Positions 1 to 8,549 of a stretch of DNA of 64,000 nucleotides are shown here, piece by piece. The first letter of the stretch is position 1. Each line of letters begins with the position of its first letter. The stretch is from Marivivens donghaensis (lineage in GTDB: Bacteria > Pseudomonadota > Alphaproteobacteria > Rhodobacterales > Rhodobacteraceae): the NCBI RefSeq assembly GCF_023541015.1, contig NZ_JALNPR010000003.1, forward strand, positions 62,001 to 126,000, read 5' to 3'. The notes below the pieces were generated by a model. The model made no database searches. It had not been told where the DNA came from and saw only the letters and a list, made by a program, of their open reading frames with translations. Position numbers and translations under genes: made by a program.

Positions 1-273
1 CGTATGTCGGGCGCATCGGGCAAAGTGCCTGCCGCGATCCACGTTTCACCCGAGGCCGCGAACGGTGGTCCGCTCGCCTATTTGCAAGACGGTGACATTG
101 TTCGCCTCGATGCAAAGGCGGGTACGCTCGAGGTGATCGGCGTGGACCTGTCCACCCGCACTGCCGCTACGCCTGACCTTTCGGCAAATGGCAACGGCGT
201 TGGCCGCGAACTCTTTGACGTTTTCCGCCGCAATGTCGGCCTCGCTTCTGACGGCGCTGCGGTCGTCCTCTGA
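1..273 (+). CDS. edd: 6-phosphogluconate dehydratase, C-terminal fragment
   Basis: This is the last ~90 residues of an IlvD/Edd-family dehydratase; the reading frame is already open at base 1, so the gene starts outside the window. The segment [17 protein letters not shown] followed by [17 protein letters not shown] is typical of the C-terminal domain of Edd, which converts 6-phosphogluconate to 2-keto-3-deoxy-6-phosphogluconate (KDPG) in the cytoplasm. Assignment to Edd rather than the paralogue IlvD rests on this motif and on the KDPG aldolase gene that follows 31 bases later. The two genes would form an Entner-Doudoroff operon. Confidence 0.9.
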   Translation, partial: RMSGASGKVPAAIHVSPEAANGGPLAYLQDGDIVRLDAKAGTLEVIGVDLSTRTAATPDLSANGNGVGRELFDVFRRNVGLASDGAAVVL

Positions 274-304
274 CCGCGCCCATTCATTCAACAGGATTAA
301 ACAT

Positions 305-946
305 ATGACCCCTGAAGCTGCATCCATCGAAGCCCGCAAAATCTGCGAACTGGCCCCCGTTGTTCCTGTGCTCGTCGTCGACGACGCAAGTACCGCTGCG
401 GATCTCGCACGCGCCCTCGTCGCGGGTGGTCTGCCGGCGCTCGAAGTGACACTGCGCACCCCTTCTGCACTTGATGTCATCCGCGAGATGGCAACCGTTC
501 AGGGTGGCGTTGTTGGTGCGGGCACCCTCCTCACCCCAAAAGACGTCGAAGCGGCCAAGGCTGCGGGCGCGACCTTTGGCGTGTCGCCGGGTGTGACCGA
601 CGAACTTCTTGATGCTTGCGAGGCAAACGACCTGCCGCTTCTGCCAGGGACCGCAACCCCGTCGGACGTGATGAAGCTCTATGCGCGCGGCTATACCGTA
701 ATGAAGTTCTTCCCAGCCGAGGCAAACGGCGGCGCCCCTGCGCTCAAGGCGATTGGCGCACCGATCCCGCAGGTCAAATTCTGCCCCACTGGTGGCATCA
801 GCATGAAGAACGTCAACGACTACCTGTCGCTGTCCAACGTGCTGTGCTGCGGTGGATCATGGGTCGCACCTGCGAACCTCGTCAAAGCTGGCGATTGGGC
901 TGGGATCGAGGCATTGGCCAAAGAGGCCGCCGCGCTCGCCCGCTAA
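305..946 (+). CDS. eda: KDPG/KHG aldolase (2-dehydro-3-deoxy-phosphogluconate aldolase)
   Basis: A 213-residue class I aldolase that splits KDPG into pyruvate and glyceraldehyde-3-phosphate, the second step of the Entner-Doudoroff pathway. The expected active-site residues are present: Glu47 in LEVTLRT and the Schiff-base Lys134 in VMKFFPAE, followed by the phosphate-binding segment CPTGGIS. The ATG at 305 was chosen because the family normally begins close to this point; the frame stays open upstream to 188, but that would overlap edd and add an unrelated 39 residues. It follows edd closely and ends in an intrinsic terminator at 970-1008. Confidence 0.95.
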   Translation: MTPEAASIEARKICELAPVVPVLVVDDASTAADLARALVAGGLPALEVTLRTPSALDVIREMATVQGGVVGAGTLLTPKDVEAAKAAGATFGVSPGVTDELLDACEANDLPLLPGTATPSDVMKLYARGYTVMKFFPAEANGGAPALKAIGAPIPQVKFCPTGGISMKNVNDYLSLSNVLCCGGSWVAPANLVKAGDWAGIEALAKEAAALAR

Positions 947-949
947 TCC

Positions 950-1222
950 CTATTGGGTGATAACCCGTGCAGACCGTCCGCCGCGCCGCGCCGGGCGGTC
1001 TGTTTTTTCCAGAGCCGCCTTGAGCGTCACCGTCATCGGGTGATCTGCTGGCTCATCCGCGTGCCGCTCTAGCAGCTGACGCACGAAATCGTCGGTGTCC
1101 TCTTCGACAGGCACCTTGAGAACCCAGCCAAGGAAAATCGTCCGGCAATCGTCGGCACCAATGCCGTCGATGTTATAGGACTCGCGAATAACGCCTACAG
1201 GGTCGAGTTTGTCTTTTGACAT
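950..1222 (-). CDS. Conserved hypothetical protein downstream of glnE
   Basis: A 90-residue soluble protein of unknown function beginning MSKDKLDPVGVIRESYNIDG. I recognise no catalytic motif. The first ~70 residues are acidic and probably folded. The C-terminal ~15 residues are basic (RPARRGGRSARV) and are the part that overlaps the eda terminator. The ATG at 1222 was chosen because it lies 7 bases after the glnE stop, which suggests co-transcription; the longer frame to 1375 would run into glnE. Its 3' end is 3 bases from the eda stop. I recall similar small proteins beside glnE in Rhodobacterales, but cannot check this. Confidence 0.7.
   Translation of the reverse strand: MSKDKLDPVGVIRESYNIDGIGADDCRTIFLGWVLKVPVEEDTDDFVRQLLERHADEPADHPMTVTLKAALEKTDRPARRGGRSARVITQ
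970..1008 (+). terminator. Intrinsic terminator of edd-eda, inside the convergent gene
   Basis: An 11-base-pair stem (970-980 with 992-1002, one G-U pair) with an 11-base loop is followed by six T residues at 1003-1008. It lies 24 bases past the eda stop. It falls inside the 3' coding part of the minus-strand gene at 950-1222, so the same bases encode that protein's arginine-rich tail. Confidence 0.8.
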
Positions 1223-1229
1223 GGTCCAT

Positions 1230-3989
1230 CTAATCCAACAAACGGGTGATAACCGCATCCGCCTCTGCCGCGGCTGCCTCCATCGTCTGAAGTAAGCTGT
1301 CGGTGTCGGCACATCCGGTCTCCCGCAAGATAAAGCGCCGACCGCCTTCGCCAAGGTCTTCGGGATGTAAAACACCCCCCGTGAGAAGTCGGGCTGCTGC
1401 CTGCAGTTGCCAAAATAGCGCGGCAGAACGTGTTAGGGCCGCTTCATCCGCGGCATCCAGCCATCCAGAGGCGACACCCGCCGCGATCTGTTCGGGCACG
1501 GTGCGCGCTGCACTCCCCGCTCGCAACGCTGCTGTCTGGGCGCAAAGTTCGACATCCTGCAACCGTCCCGCCCCGATTTTCGCGTCCCAATCACCCTGAG
1601 GCGCTTTGGCCTCTGCGATGCGACGGCGCATATCGGCCACATCGGTCAATACCGTCTGGCCCGTCGATTTTTCGTTGAGCACCGCGAGGCGGAGTGCCTC
1701 GACCTCGGCCCCCAGTTCCATGTTCCCCGCAACAGGCCGCGCCCGCGTCAGCGCGAGGTGTTCCCATGTCCACGCCTCTGTCCGCTGATAATTGTCGAAC
1801 GATAGGATCGAGGTCGCGACAGGCCCCTGCCGCCCCGAGGGACGAAGCCGCATATCCACCTCATAGAGCCGCCCATCCGTCATCGGTGCGGTCACAGCGG
1901 TCAAGAGCGCTTGGGTCAGGCGGGCGTAATAGGGGCGCGTTGCAAGAGGACGCAGTCCATCGGACATTTCCACACCCTGATCGTCGTAGATCATTATCAG
2001 GTCGAGGTCTGATCCCGCATTGAGCCGCGCAGCCCCGAGCGATCCCATGCCAAGGACCACAGCCCCCCGCCCCGGAGGAGTGCCATGTTTCGCGCTGAAC
2101 TCTGCCACGACCAGCGGCCAAAGCCCCGCGATCACGGCCTCTGCCAGTTCCGCATATTGGCGCCCGCTTTCTTGGGCATCGATCAAGCCGCGCAGATGAT
2201 GCACGCCAACGCGGAAGTGCCATTCCTTCATGAACCGCCGCGCCATATTCAGCTGCGCCTCATAATCGGGTGCCTCTGACATTGCGCGAGCGAGCAACCG
2301 CGACAGTTCTTCGACGCCGGGCCAAGGGGCAAAGAACGACCCGCCGATCACCATGTCGAACACATCAGAGTTGCGCGACAGATATTGCGCCAGCGCAGGG
2401 GCCGTCGAACAAATGTCCACGATCAATTGGGTCAGCGACGGGTTCGCATCAAAGAGCGAAAACAGCTGAACGCCCGCAGGCAATCCGCGCAAGAACCCGT
2501 CGAACTGCAACAGCGCCTCATCGGGCTTTGCCGCCTCTTTCAAACGACCGAAAATCTCTGGCTTCAGACGTTTAAAAATATCGACCGCGCGCTCCGACCG
2601 GAACGCAGGATAGCCGCGCCACTGGGCTTCCATCTCTGCGCCAAAATCGTCTTCGGGCTTTGCCGCCTGACCGGGGGCAAAGAACCCTTCGGTTAGGGTG
2701 TGCACCTCTTCGCACCGTTGGGTCAGTTCGGCCCGCAAGTCTGCAACGTCGCGATCCATAAAGGCCGCAAGTCGCGCCCAACCCTCTGCCGAATTTGGCA
2801 AAGCATGGGTCTGCTGGTCGTTGATCATCTGAACGCGGTGCTCGACCTCGCGGTGGAAACGATAATGATCATAGAGCGTTACAGCGTCCTGCTCAGGCAC
2901 CCACCCCGCTGCCGCAAGCCGTTCCAGCCCGCGCCGTGTTTCACGCACCCGCAATTTCGGATCACGACCACCCGCAATCAACTGGCGGGTCTGGGTGAAG
3001 AACTCGATCTCCCTGATCCCGCCACGACCTAGCTTAATGTTATGCCCATCAAGGTTCAGCGCCCCATGCAGCCCCTTATGGTCGCGGATTTTCAGCCGCA
3101 TGTCATGGGCATCCTGAATCGCCGCAAAATCGAGGTGCTTGCGCCAAACAAACGGGCGCAGGGTTTCAAGAAACTTCGCCCCGCCCTCTAGGTCGCCTGC
3201 GGCTGGACGCGCCTTAATGTAGGCGGCACGTTCCCACGTCCGACCGACGGACTCATAATAATGCTCAGCCGCGATCATCGGGATACAGACGGGCGTGACG
3301 CTGGCATCGGGACGCAAACGCAGGTCGGTGCGGAACACGTAACCTTCGGCGGTGTTGTCCGACAAGAGCGTGGTCAACTTGCGCGTCACACGGATAAAGG
3401 CCGCCCGCGCGTCGTGGTAATTGCTGTCATCGAACCGCTCTTCGTCAAAGAGCATGATCAGGTCGATGTCAGAGGAATAGTTCAACTCTCCCGCACCGCC
3501 CTTGCCCATGGCCAAAGCGACCATTCCGCCCGCCGTTTCAGCGGCCTCATCAGACAGGCCCGGGATTTTCCCGCGCCCAATCTCATGCGCTACGAGTGTC
3601 TTTAGACACACATCGACAGAGGCATCCGCGAAATCAGAGAGCGCTTGGGTGACCGTTTCCAGCGGCCATACCCCACCCAAATCAGCCAAGCCCGTCAGCA
3701 GAGCCACGCGCCGTTTCGCTTGCCTCAGGCCAGAAGACAGCTGATCAACCGAAAGTGCTGCGACTTCTGTCAAGACACCCTTAAACGCCGCCTCGGGGTC
3801 GTCAAAGGCAGGCACGATCCACGCCGCTTCTTTCTTCATCAGGTCGAGCAAATAGGGGCTGCACCCGCCCGCCCCTTTGACCAAAGGCACCAGCCCCGCT
3901 GGGGTGTCAGGCAAATAGCCGATAGCGTCCTCTGCACGGTCAGTATCAAATGGACGGGGGCTGCGGGTCAGTCGGGATTCGAAGGTCAT
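1230..3989 (-). CDS. glnE: Bifunctional glutamine synthetase adenylyltransferase/adenylyl-removing enzyme
   Basis: A 919-residue GlnE, which adds AMP to or removes it from glutamine synthetase in response to nitrogen status through PII. Two nucleotidyltransferase modules are visible. The N-terminal one has GKGGAGELNYSSDIDLIM followed by LFDEE; the C-terminal one has GMGSLGAARLNAGSDLDLIM. Each carries the paired aspartates that bind metal, and the length fits the family. The ATG at 3989 (MTFESRLTRSP) is preferred because GAGAG lies about 8 bases upstream. An in-frame ATG at 4010 (MAYESVP) is an alternative with a poorer ribosome-binding site. It is probably co-transcribed with the small gene at 950-1222. 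Confidence 0.96.
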   Translation of the reverse strand: MTFESRLTRSPRPFDTDRAEDAIGYLPDTPAGLVPLVKGAGGCSPYLLDLMKKEAAWIVPAFDDPEAAFKGVLTEVAALSVDQLSSGLRQAKRRVALLTGLADLGGVWPLETVTQALSDFADASVDVCLKTLVAHEIGRGKIPGLSDEAAETAGGMVALAMGKGGAGELNYSSDIDLIMLFDEERFDDSNYHDARAAFIRVTRKLTTLLSDNTAEGYVFRTDLRLRPDASVTPVCIPMIAAEHYYESVGRTWERAAYIKARPAAGDLEGGAKFLETLRPFVWRKHLDFAAIQDAHDMRLKIRDHKGLHGALNLDGHNIKLGRGGIREIEFFTQTRQLIAGGRDPKLRVRETRRGLERLAAAGWVPEQDAVTLYDHYRFHREVEHRVQMINDQQTHALPNSAEGWARLAAFMDRDVADLRAELTQRCEEVHTLTEGFFAPGQAAKPEDDFGAEMEAQWRGYPAFRSERAVDIFKRLKPEIFGRLKEAAKPDEALLQFDGFLRGLPAGVQLFSLFDANPSLTQLIVDICSTAPALAQYLSRNSDVFDMVIGGSFFAPWPGVEELSRLLARAMSEAPDYEAQLNMARRFMKEWHFRVGVHHLRGLIDAQESGRQYAELAEAVIAGLWPLVVAEFSAKHGTPPGRGAVVLGMGSLGAARLNAGSDLDLIMIYDDQGVEMSDGLRPLATRPYYARLTQALLTAVTAPMTDGRLYEVDMRLRPSGRQGPVATSILSFDNYQRTEAWTWEHLALTRARPVAGNMELGAEVEALRLAVLNEKSTGQTVLTDVADMRRRIAEAKAPQGDWDAKIGAGRLQDVELCAQTAALRAGSAARTVPEQIAAGVASGWLDAADEAALTRSAALFWQLQAAARLLTGGVLHPEDLGEGGRRFILRETGCADTDSLLQTMEAAAAEADAVITRLLD

Positions 3990-4068
3990 GGGCACACTCT
4001 CATAGGCCATTGAATTTTCGTCAATTCCCCATTCAACTGCCTTGATCAGACGCAAAGCGGAGAAAGTG

Positions 4069-4536
4069 ATGAGCAAGAGCCTGAAACGTGTGACCAAAGC
4101 GCTCCATGACGCGGGTCTCGACATCACGCCCGTCGAATTGGGCGAAGCTCGCACCGCCGCCCAAGCTGCAGAGGCCGCTGGCTACACCATCGACCAAATT
4201 GCCAAATCGATCATCTTTCAGGGCGAAACCTCAGGCGAGGCGATCCTATTTTTGACCGCGGGCGGGAACCAAGTCTGCGCGGAAAAGGCCACCGCACTAG
4301 CAGGCGAACCTTTGGGCCGTGCCGATGCAAACCTCGTGCGGGCGCAGACAGGCTTTGCCATTGGCGGTGTGTCCCCTGTCGGCCACCTGAACCCGATCCG
4401 TGCGTTTTTCGATCCGCGCCTGTCTGAATTCACCGAAATCTGGGCCGCAGCGGGCACCCCGCGCCATATCTTTCCCATCGCCCCTGTCGATCTTTTGCGG
4501 ATCACAGGCGCAAATTCTGCCGATTTCACGAAATAA
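4069..4536 (+). CDS. YbaK/ProX-type aminoacyl-tRNA deacylase
   Basis: A 155-residue single-domain member of the YbaK/EbsC family, which hydrolyses mischarged aminoacyl-tRNAs in trans (YbaK itself acts on Cys-tRNA-Pro). Recognisable parts are the IAKSIIFQG strand with the conserved lysine, the glycine-rich FLTAGGNQV, and the FAIGGVSPVGH segment characteristic of the family. The ATG at 4069 follows GGAGAAAGTG; a start 27 bases upstream is also open but has no clear Shine-Dalgarno. It is divergent from glnE. Whether it prefers Cys-tRNA-Pro, Ala-tRNA-Pro or another substrate cannot be told from sequence. Confidence 0.88.
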   Translation: MSKSLKRVTKALHDAGLDITPVELGEARTAAQAAEAAGYTIDQIAKSIIFQGETSGEAILFLTAGGNQVCAEKATALAGEPLGRADANLVRAQTGFAIGGVSPVGHLNPIRAFFDPRLSEFTEIWAAAGTPRHIFPIAPVDLLRITGANSADFTK

Positions 4537-4633
4537 TTTCTGAACGGGATCAATCCCTTAATCGCACAACCAGAAATAAATGTGAAAATCTTTAACATAG
4601 ACCCTTGAAGGTGGGGTTGGGCATTCCGATATC

Positions 4634-4660
4634 GGTGATGTGAAACGGATTAACATCACC
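4634..4660. promoter_or_regulatory. 8-bp inverted repeat upstream of the DUF2852 gene
   Basis: GGTGATGT at 4634-4641 and its exact complement ACATCACC at 4653-4660 are separated by 11 bases. The overlapping palindrome CCGATATCGG sits at the left edge. The element ends 19 bases before the ATG at 4680, so it could be an operator or a 5'-UTR hairpin. No regulator is identified. Confidence 0.35.
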
Positions 4661-4679
4661 CCCGAAACGGAGCCCTTCA

Positions 4680-5102
4680 ATGTCTGATACCTTTACGACC
4701 CCTCACCCGACCGCACCGAAAGGTGGCTGGTTCACGCGGGCCGAAACTTGGCTCGACGAACGCGGCAAAGGCGCTTGGATCGCCGCTATGGTCCTTGGCT
4801 TTATCTTTTTCTGGCCGGTCGGCCTCGCCCTTCTTGCATATATGATCTGGAGCAAACGCATGTTCAGTGGAAAATGTTCTAACCGCCGCAAGGCACACTC
4901 TCCCTTTGGTTCGCACGCGGCCTACCGCACCTCTGGCAACTCCGCGTTCGACGCTTACAAAAACGAAACGCTGCGCCGCCTTGAACAGGAACAGCAGGAC
5001 TTTGAGGCCTTCCTTGAGCGTCTGCGCGAAGCCAAAGACAAATCGGAATTCGATCAATTCATGGATGACCGTGCGCGTGCCGCTCGTGCGCCCAAAGAAT
5101 AA
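4680..5102 (+). CDS. DUF2852 family membrane protein
   Basis: A 140-residue protein of the alphaproteobacterial DUF2852 family, function unknown. It has a short soluble N-terminus, one hydrophobic segment at about residues 34-60 (WIAAMVLGFIFFWPVGLALL), a basic stretch after the membrane, and a charged, probably helical C-terminal half with the family hallmark FDAYKNETLRRLEQEQQDFE. The ATG at 4680 follows CGGAGCCCTTCA. Upstream there is an inverted repeat at 4634-4660, and downstream a strong hairpin separates it from the RDD gene. Confidence 0.88.
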   Translation: MSDTFTTPHPTAPKGGWFTRAETWLDERGKGAWIAAMVLGFIFFWPVGLALLAYMIWSKRMFSGKCSNRRKAHSPFGSHAAYRTSGNSAFDAYKNETLRRLEQEQQDFEAFLERLREAKDKSEFDQFMDDRARAARAPKE

Positions 5103-5131
5103 GACGAAACCGTCTAATCCAATTACCCTCG

Positions 5132-5156
5132 GGTGGCCGCTCCCCTCGGCCACCCA
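5132..5156 (+). other. Intercistronic hairpin between the DUF2852 and RDD genes
   Basis: GGGTGGCCG at 5132-5140 pairs perfectly with CGGCCACCC at 5148-5156 around a 7-base loop. No T-run follows, so it is not a classical terminator. It may slow transcription or protect the 3' end of the upstream message. Confidence 0.5.
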
Positions 5157-5180
5157 CCCTCTGACCATGAAAGCGATACA

Positions 5181-5615
5181 ATGACCTACGGCCTTCCTGA
5201 TCCTCAGATGCGCGCCGATTTCTACGACGGTGTCACCGCCAAGCGCGCGATTGCGTGGGTGATCGACACGGCACTGATCCTCGGCACGGCAATCGTTCTG
5301 ATCCCCTTTACGGCTTTCACCGCCCTGTTCTTTTTCCCTGTGTTTTTGTTTGTGGTGGGGTTCATCTATCGCTGGTCAACCCTGTCAGGCGCGGGCGCGA
5401 CGTGGGGGATGCGGATGATGGGCGTCGAATTGCGTGACAGCGACGGCCACCGCTTGGACAGTCGCACCGCGTTTTGGCACACCATTGGCTATACCGTCTC
5501 GATCGCAGTCTTCCCACTGCAGCTCGTTTCGGTGCTGATGATGCTCCTCTCTGAACGGAACCAAGGTCTGACGGATCACATTCTAGGCACTGCCGCTATA
5601 AACAGAATGCTTTAG
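5181..5615 (+). CDS. RDD family integral membrane protein
   Basis: A 144-residue RDD-family protein of unknown specific function. The arginine-aspartate positions that name the family are seen as [14 protein letters not shown] near residue 20, followed by two hydrophobic spans (about residues 28-65) and a third near residues 105-125. The [14 protein letters not shown] segment is typical of the family. The start at 5181 follows GAAAGCGATACA; the upstream in-frame ATG at 5133 would place the hairpin at 5132-5156 inside coding sequence and is less likely. Confidence 0.85.
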   Translation: MTYGLPDPQMRADFYDGVTAKRAIAWVIDTALILGTAIVLIPFTAFTALFFFPVFLFVVGFIYRWSTLSGAGATWGMRMMGVELRDSDGHRLDSRTAFWHTIGYTVSIAVFPLQLVSVLMMLLSERNQGLTDHILGTAAINRML

Positions 5616-5640
5616 TCGTCGTAGAGACTTGGACAAACAG

Positions 5641-5661
5641 CGCGAGGTTGCTAACCTCGCG
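5641..5661 (+). other. Perfect 9-bp hairpin upstream of bpt
   Basis: CGCGAGGTT and AACCTCGCG flank a 3-base loop (GCT), 25 bases after the RDD stop and 25 bases before the bpt start. Only a scattered T tract follows (CAAATTCTTT), so it is either a weak terminator of the RDD gene or a 5' structure of the bpt message. Confidence 0.5.
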
Positions 5662-5686
5662 CAAATTCTTTGCGATCCGAGTATTA

Positions 5687-6511
5687 ATGCGCCACACGCT
5701 CCCGATAGCGCCCCAGTTTTATGTGACGGCCCCGCAGCCCTGTCCGTATCTCGACGGACGGATGGAGCGGAAGCTGTTCACTGCACTTCAGGGCGACGGC
5801 GCGACAAAGCTCAACGATGCACTGTCCAAACAGGGCTTTCGTCGGTCGCAAAACGTGCTCTACCGCCCATCCTGCTCCGACTGTTCGGCCTGTATGTCCG
5901 CCCGCATCAGGGTTGCGGATTTTGCACCATCCAAAAGTCAGCGACGCGTGATCAAACGCAACCGCGCCCTCGCCCGCCGTGCGACCAGCCCTTGGGCAAC
6001 TGAGGAACAGTTCGATCTGTTCCGCACCTACCTCGACAGTCGTCACGCGACGGGCGGCATGGCGGACATGGACCTCTTTGAATTTGCCGCCATGGTCGAG
6101 GAAACGCCGATCCGCACGCGGCTCATTGAATATACCGATGTCACAGACGAAGATCGCGCCCTGCGCGCCGTCTGCCTGACCGACATCCTCGATGACGGGT
6201 TGAGCATGGTTTATTCCTTCTTTGACCCAGAGCTAGAGCGCCAATCGCTCGGCACCTACCTCGTGCTTGATCATATCGAAATCGCCCGCGAAATGGGTCT
6301 TCCTTATGTCTACTTGGGCTATTGGGTGCCTGGCAGCCCTAAGATGGGCTATAAATCGAACTATTCCGCGCTCGAGATTTTTTATCAGGGCGCATGGCAG
6401 GACATCGGCAATCCCGACGATTACGAGGCAACGACCCATCCGCTCTCGATCGATCCGATTGCGGAACAAGTTTCGCGCATCCAACTGCCCGATAGCAAAA
6501 CGGTGCGCTGA
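5687..6511 (+). CDS. bpt: Aspartate/glutamate leucyltransferase (L/F-transferase type, N-end rule)
   Basis: A 274-residue member of the Bpt/Ate family, which transfers leucine from Leu-tRNA to proteins with N-terminal Asp or Glu and so marks them for ClpAP degradation. The N-terminal CPYL segment, the [14 protein letters not shown] cysteine cluster (about residues 64-75) and [20 protein letters not shown] followed by PKMGYK are characteristic. The start [12 protein letters not shown] matches the usual N-terminus; a TTG 39 bases upstream is open but falls inside the hairpin. The stop codon lies inside the terminator at 6501-6528. Confidence 0.93.
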   Translation: MRHTLPIAPQFYVTAPQPCPYLDGRMERKLFTALQGDGATKLNDALSKQGFRRSQNVLYRPSCSDCSACMSARIRVADFAPSKSQRRVIKRNRALARRATSPWATEEQFDLFRTYLDSRHATGGMADMDLFEFAAMVEETPIRTRLIEYTDVTDEDRALRAVCLTDILDDGLSMVYSFFDPELERQSLGTYLVLDHIEIAREMGLPYVYLGYWVPGSPKMGYKSNYSALEIFYQGAWQDIGNPDDYEATTHPLSIDPIAEQVSRIQLPDSKTVR

Positions 6512-6528
6512 TCGCGCACCGCTCTTTT
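6501..6528 (+). terminator. Intrinsic terminator of bpt
   Basis: An 8-bp stem CGGTGCGC/GCGCACCG (6501-6508 with 6514-6521), loop TGATC, followed by CTCTTTT. The bpt stop codon is in the loop region. Confidence 0.65.
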
Positions 6529-6547
6529 AGTTTGACTGGCGCCTAGA

Positions 6548-8389
6548 TTAACCGACCGCAATCGGCTCTAGGATATCCCCGAACAAGAAGTCCGACGCCG
6601 TCAGATCGTCTGCATTCATGTTTTCCATACGGATCATCAGGTCGCCGTATTCAATGATCGCGGCGCTTTCGTCTTGGGACAGCATAAGGTCGCCGAACGA
6701 GCCGCCAAGGATCTGCACCTTATCCTCACCGATGGTAAAGTCGCCGATCACGTCGGACCCGTCACCATCCGCAAAGTCAAAGATGTCATTGCCCGCATCA
6801 CCAAACAGCGCGTCGTCGTCAATGCCACCTTGGATAAAGTCGTCACCGACCCCGCCGTGGATCGTATCGCTGTCATCGCCACCGTAGATGGTATCGTTGC
6901 CGCCACCGCCATAAATGTCGTCGTCATCGTTGTCGGGGGCCAGATCAGGTGTTTCGCCTACATCAGCGATGTCGAGGATTTGCACCTCATCAGGGCCTTG
7001 GCCGCCATAGATCACGTCGTCGCCAGAGCCGCCGTTGATATAGTCCGACCCTTCACCACCGATGATCATGTCCTTACCAAAGTTGCCGTAGAGCGTGTCG
7101 TTGTCAAAGCCGCCGTCAATGCTGTCATCACCCTTGCCGCCCCAAACTTGGTCCGCGTCATCGCCGGTGATGATCGTGTCAGCGCCGTTGCCGCCCCAGA
7201 CCGTATCCATATCGTCTGTTGGATCGGTGTCTGCGGTGAACACACCTTCATAGGCCATGTCTGGCGTGCCGCTCACAGTACCAAGGGCGATATCGGCAAC
7301 CACGACCTCGGTCGCCAGATTGCCCGAAGTGTCGATCACATCATTGCCCGCGCCGCCCGTCACAACATCGCTGCCATTGCCGCCGTTGATGGTGTCATCA
7401 TCCGCACCACCGTGCAGTTTGTCGTCACCGTCACCGCCATAGATCAAATCGTCGCCCGAATTACCGAGGACCACATCATCACCAGCATCACCGTAGAGCA
7501 CGTCCTTGCCCATGGCACCCCAAATGCTGTCGTCGCCCGTGCCGCCGCTGACCGTATCGTCGCCGCGACCACCATAGAGCGCGTCATTGCCAAGGTTGCC
7601 ATTGATCGTATCGTTGCCAGCCCCGCCCGAGACGTTATCCGCCCCAGCACCGCCGCGCATGATATCGTTGCCAGCGCCACCCTTGAGCAGGTCGCCGCCT
7701 TCGCCGCCAAAGACCTTATCATCACCGAACCCGCCGTAGATCGAATCTTGACCGTTGTTTCCGTTCAGTTCGTCATTGCCGCCTTGGCCATAGATAATAT
7801 CGTTGCCCACACCACCCGAGACGAAATCATCGCCCGTGCCACCGCGCACCGTGTCAGCCCCCGCGCCCGCGTCGATCACATCATCGCCATTAAAGCCGCG
7901 CAGGTCGTCATTACCGCCATATCCGTTGATCTGATCGGCAACCGCGCTGCCATTGATCGTTTCACCGTCTTCGGTGCCATTGAAAACCGCGAGGTCCGCA
8001 TCAACGTTGACGCTAAAGTCATCAATCGGGGTGACGGCGATATCCGTTAGGTCTTCGCCATCGACGGTCAGTTCCAATTTCACCAGACCATCGGTCGAGT
8101 CATATTCGACCGTCACAACGCCAGTGTCGGAATAGACATAGAGCGTATCGCCCGTTTGGGTCGGCCCAATGCCGACGATCTCTTGGGTGCCTTGCGGGAT
8201 GACGTTGTCATCGCCATCGACCAGCGCAACGAACAAATCTGTCGCCCCATCGGTCGCAAGCGATGGTTCCTCCCAGATAAAAACGCTCGTCCCTGCCGCG
8301 TTTCCAATATCAACCGCTGGGACCAAATAGGTTACACCAACTGCGGTAACGGCCTGACGTGCAGCAATCAGATCATTAATCAAAGTCAT
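6548..8389 (-). CDS. RTX (hemolysin-type calcium-binding repeat) protein, probably secreted by type I
   Basis: A 613-residue acidic protein. Residues 1 to ~143 form a non-repetitive domain I do not recognise. After that come about 30 glycine/aspartate-rich nonapeptides of the GGxGxDxUx type (for example GGAGNDTIN, GGTGDDSIW), which fold into a parallel beta-roll on binding calcium. Two inserts without repeats interrupt the array in its second half. The C-terminus (FDFADGDGSDVIGDF then an acidic, hydrophobic tail) resembles the uncleaved type I secretion signal; there is no Sec signal peptide. The start at 8389 follows GGGGGA. No HlyB/HlyD/TolC genes are in the window, so the exporter must be elsewhere. 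No enzymatic domain is visible; function unknown. Confidence 0.88.
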   Translation of the reverse strand: MTLINDLIAARQAVTAVGVTYLVPAVDIGNAAGTSVFIWEEPSLATDGATDLFVALVDGDDNVIPQGTQEIVGIGPTQTGDTLYVYSDTGVVTVEYDSTDGLVKLELTVDGEDLTDIAVTPIDDFSVNVDADLAVFNGTEDGETINGSAVADQINGYGGNDDLRGFNGDDVIDAGAGADTVRGGTGDDFVSGGVGNDIIYGQGGNDELNGNNGQDSIYGGFGDDKVFGGEGGDLLKGGAGNDIMRGGAGADNVSGGAGNDTINGNLGNDALYGGRGDDTVSGGTGDDSIWGAMGKDVLYGDAGDDVVLGNSGDDLIYGGDGDDKLHGGADDDTINGGNGSDVVTGGAGNDVIDTSGNLATEVVVADIALGTVSGTPDMAYEGVFTADTDPTDDMDTVWGGNGADTIITGDDADQVWGGKGDDSIDGGFDNDTLYGNFGKDMIIGGEGSDYINGGSGDDVIYGGQGPDEVQILDIADVGETPDLAPDNDDDDIYGGGGNDTIYGGDDSDTIHGGVGDDFIQGGIDDDALFGDAGNDIFDFADGDGSDVIGDFTIGEDKVQILGGSFGDLMLSQDESAAIIEYGDLMIRMENMNADDLTASDFLFGDILEPIAVG

Positions 8390-8549
8390 TCTAAAATCCC
8401 CCACGATTAAACAACCATAGGGACCATGCCTCATTTTCGACACAATCGTAAAGAAATTCCTAATGCGGTGGCTCTGCCGCCCTCACAAATCATGTGAATA
8501 ACTCGGATTGGCCTGAACTGAGAAACAATCTCGCCCAAAGCCCTGCGAT

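Noticed and set aside
6800-7900. Regular short-period repeats that might suggest a CRISPR array or satellite
   Set aside because: The period is about 27 bases with variable units and stays in frame: these are RTX nonapeptide codons, not spacer-repeat units.
6674-8050. 458-residue open frame on the plus strand opposite the RTX gene
   Set aside because: It is a by-product of the repetitive Gly/Asp codons of the RTX gene read backwards (Val/Ile/Ala-rich). No start context, and the RTX protein is clearly the real product.
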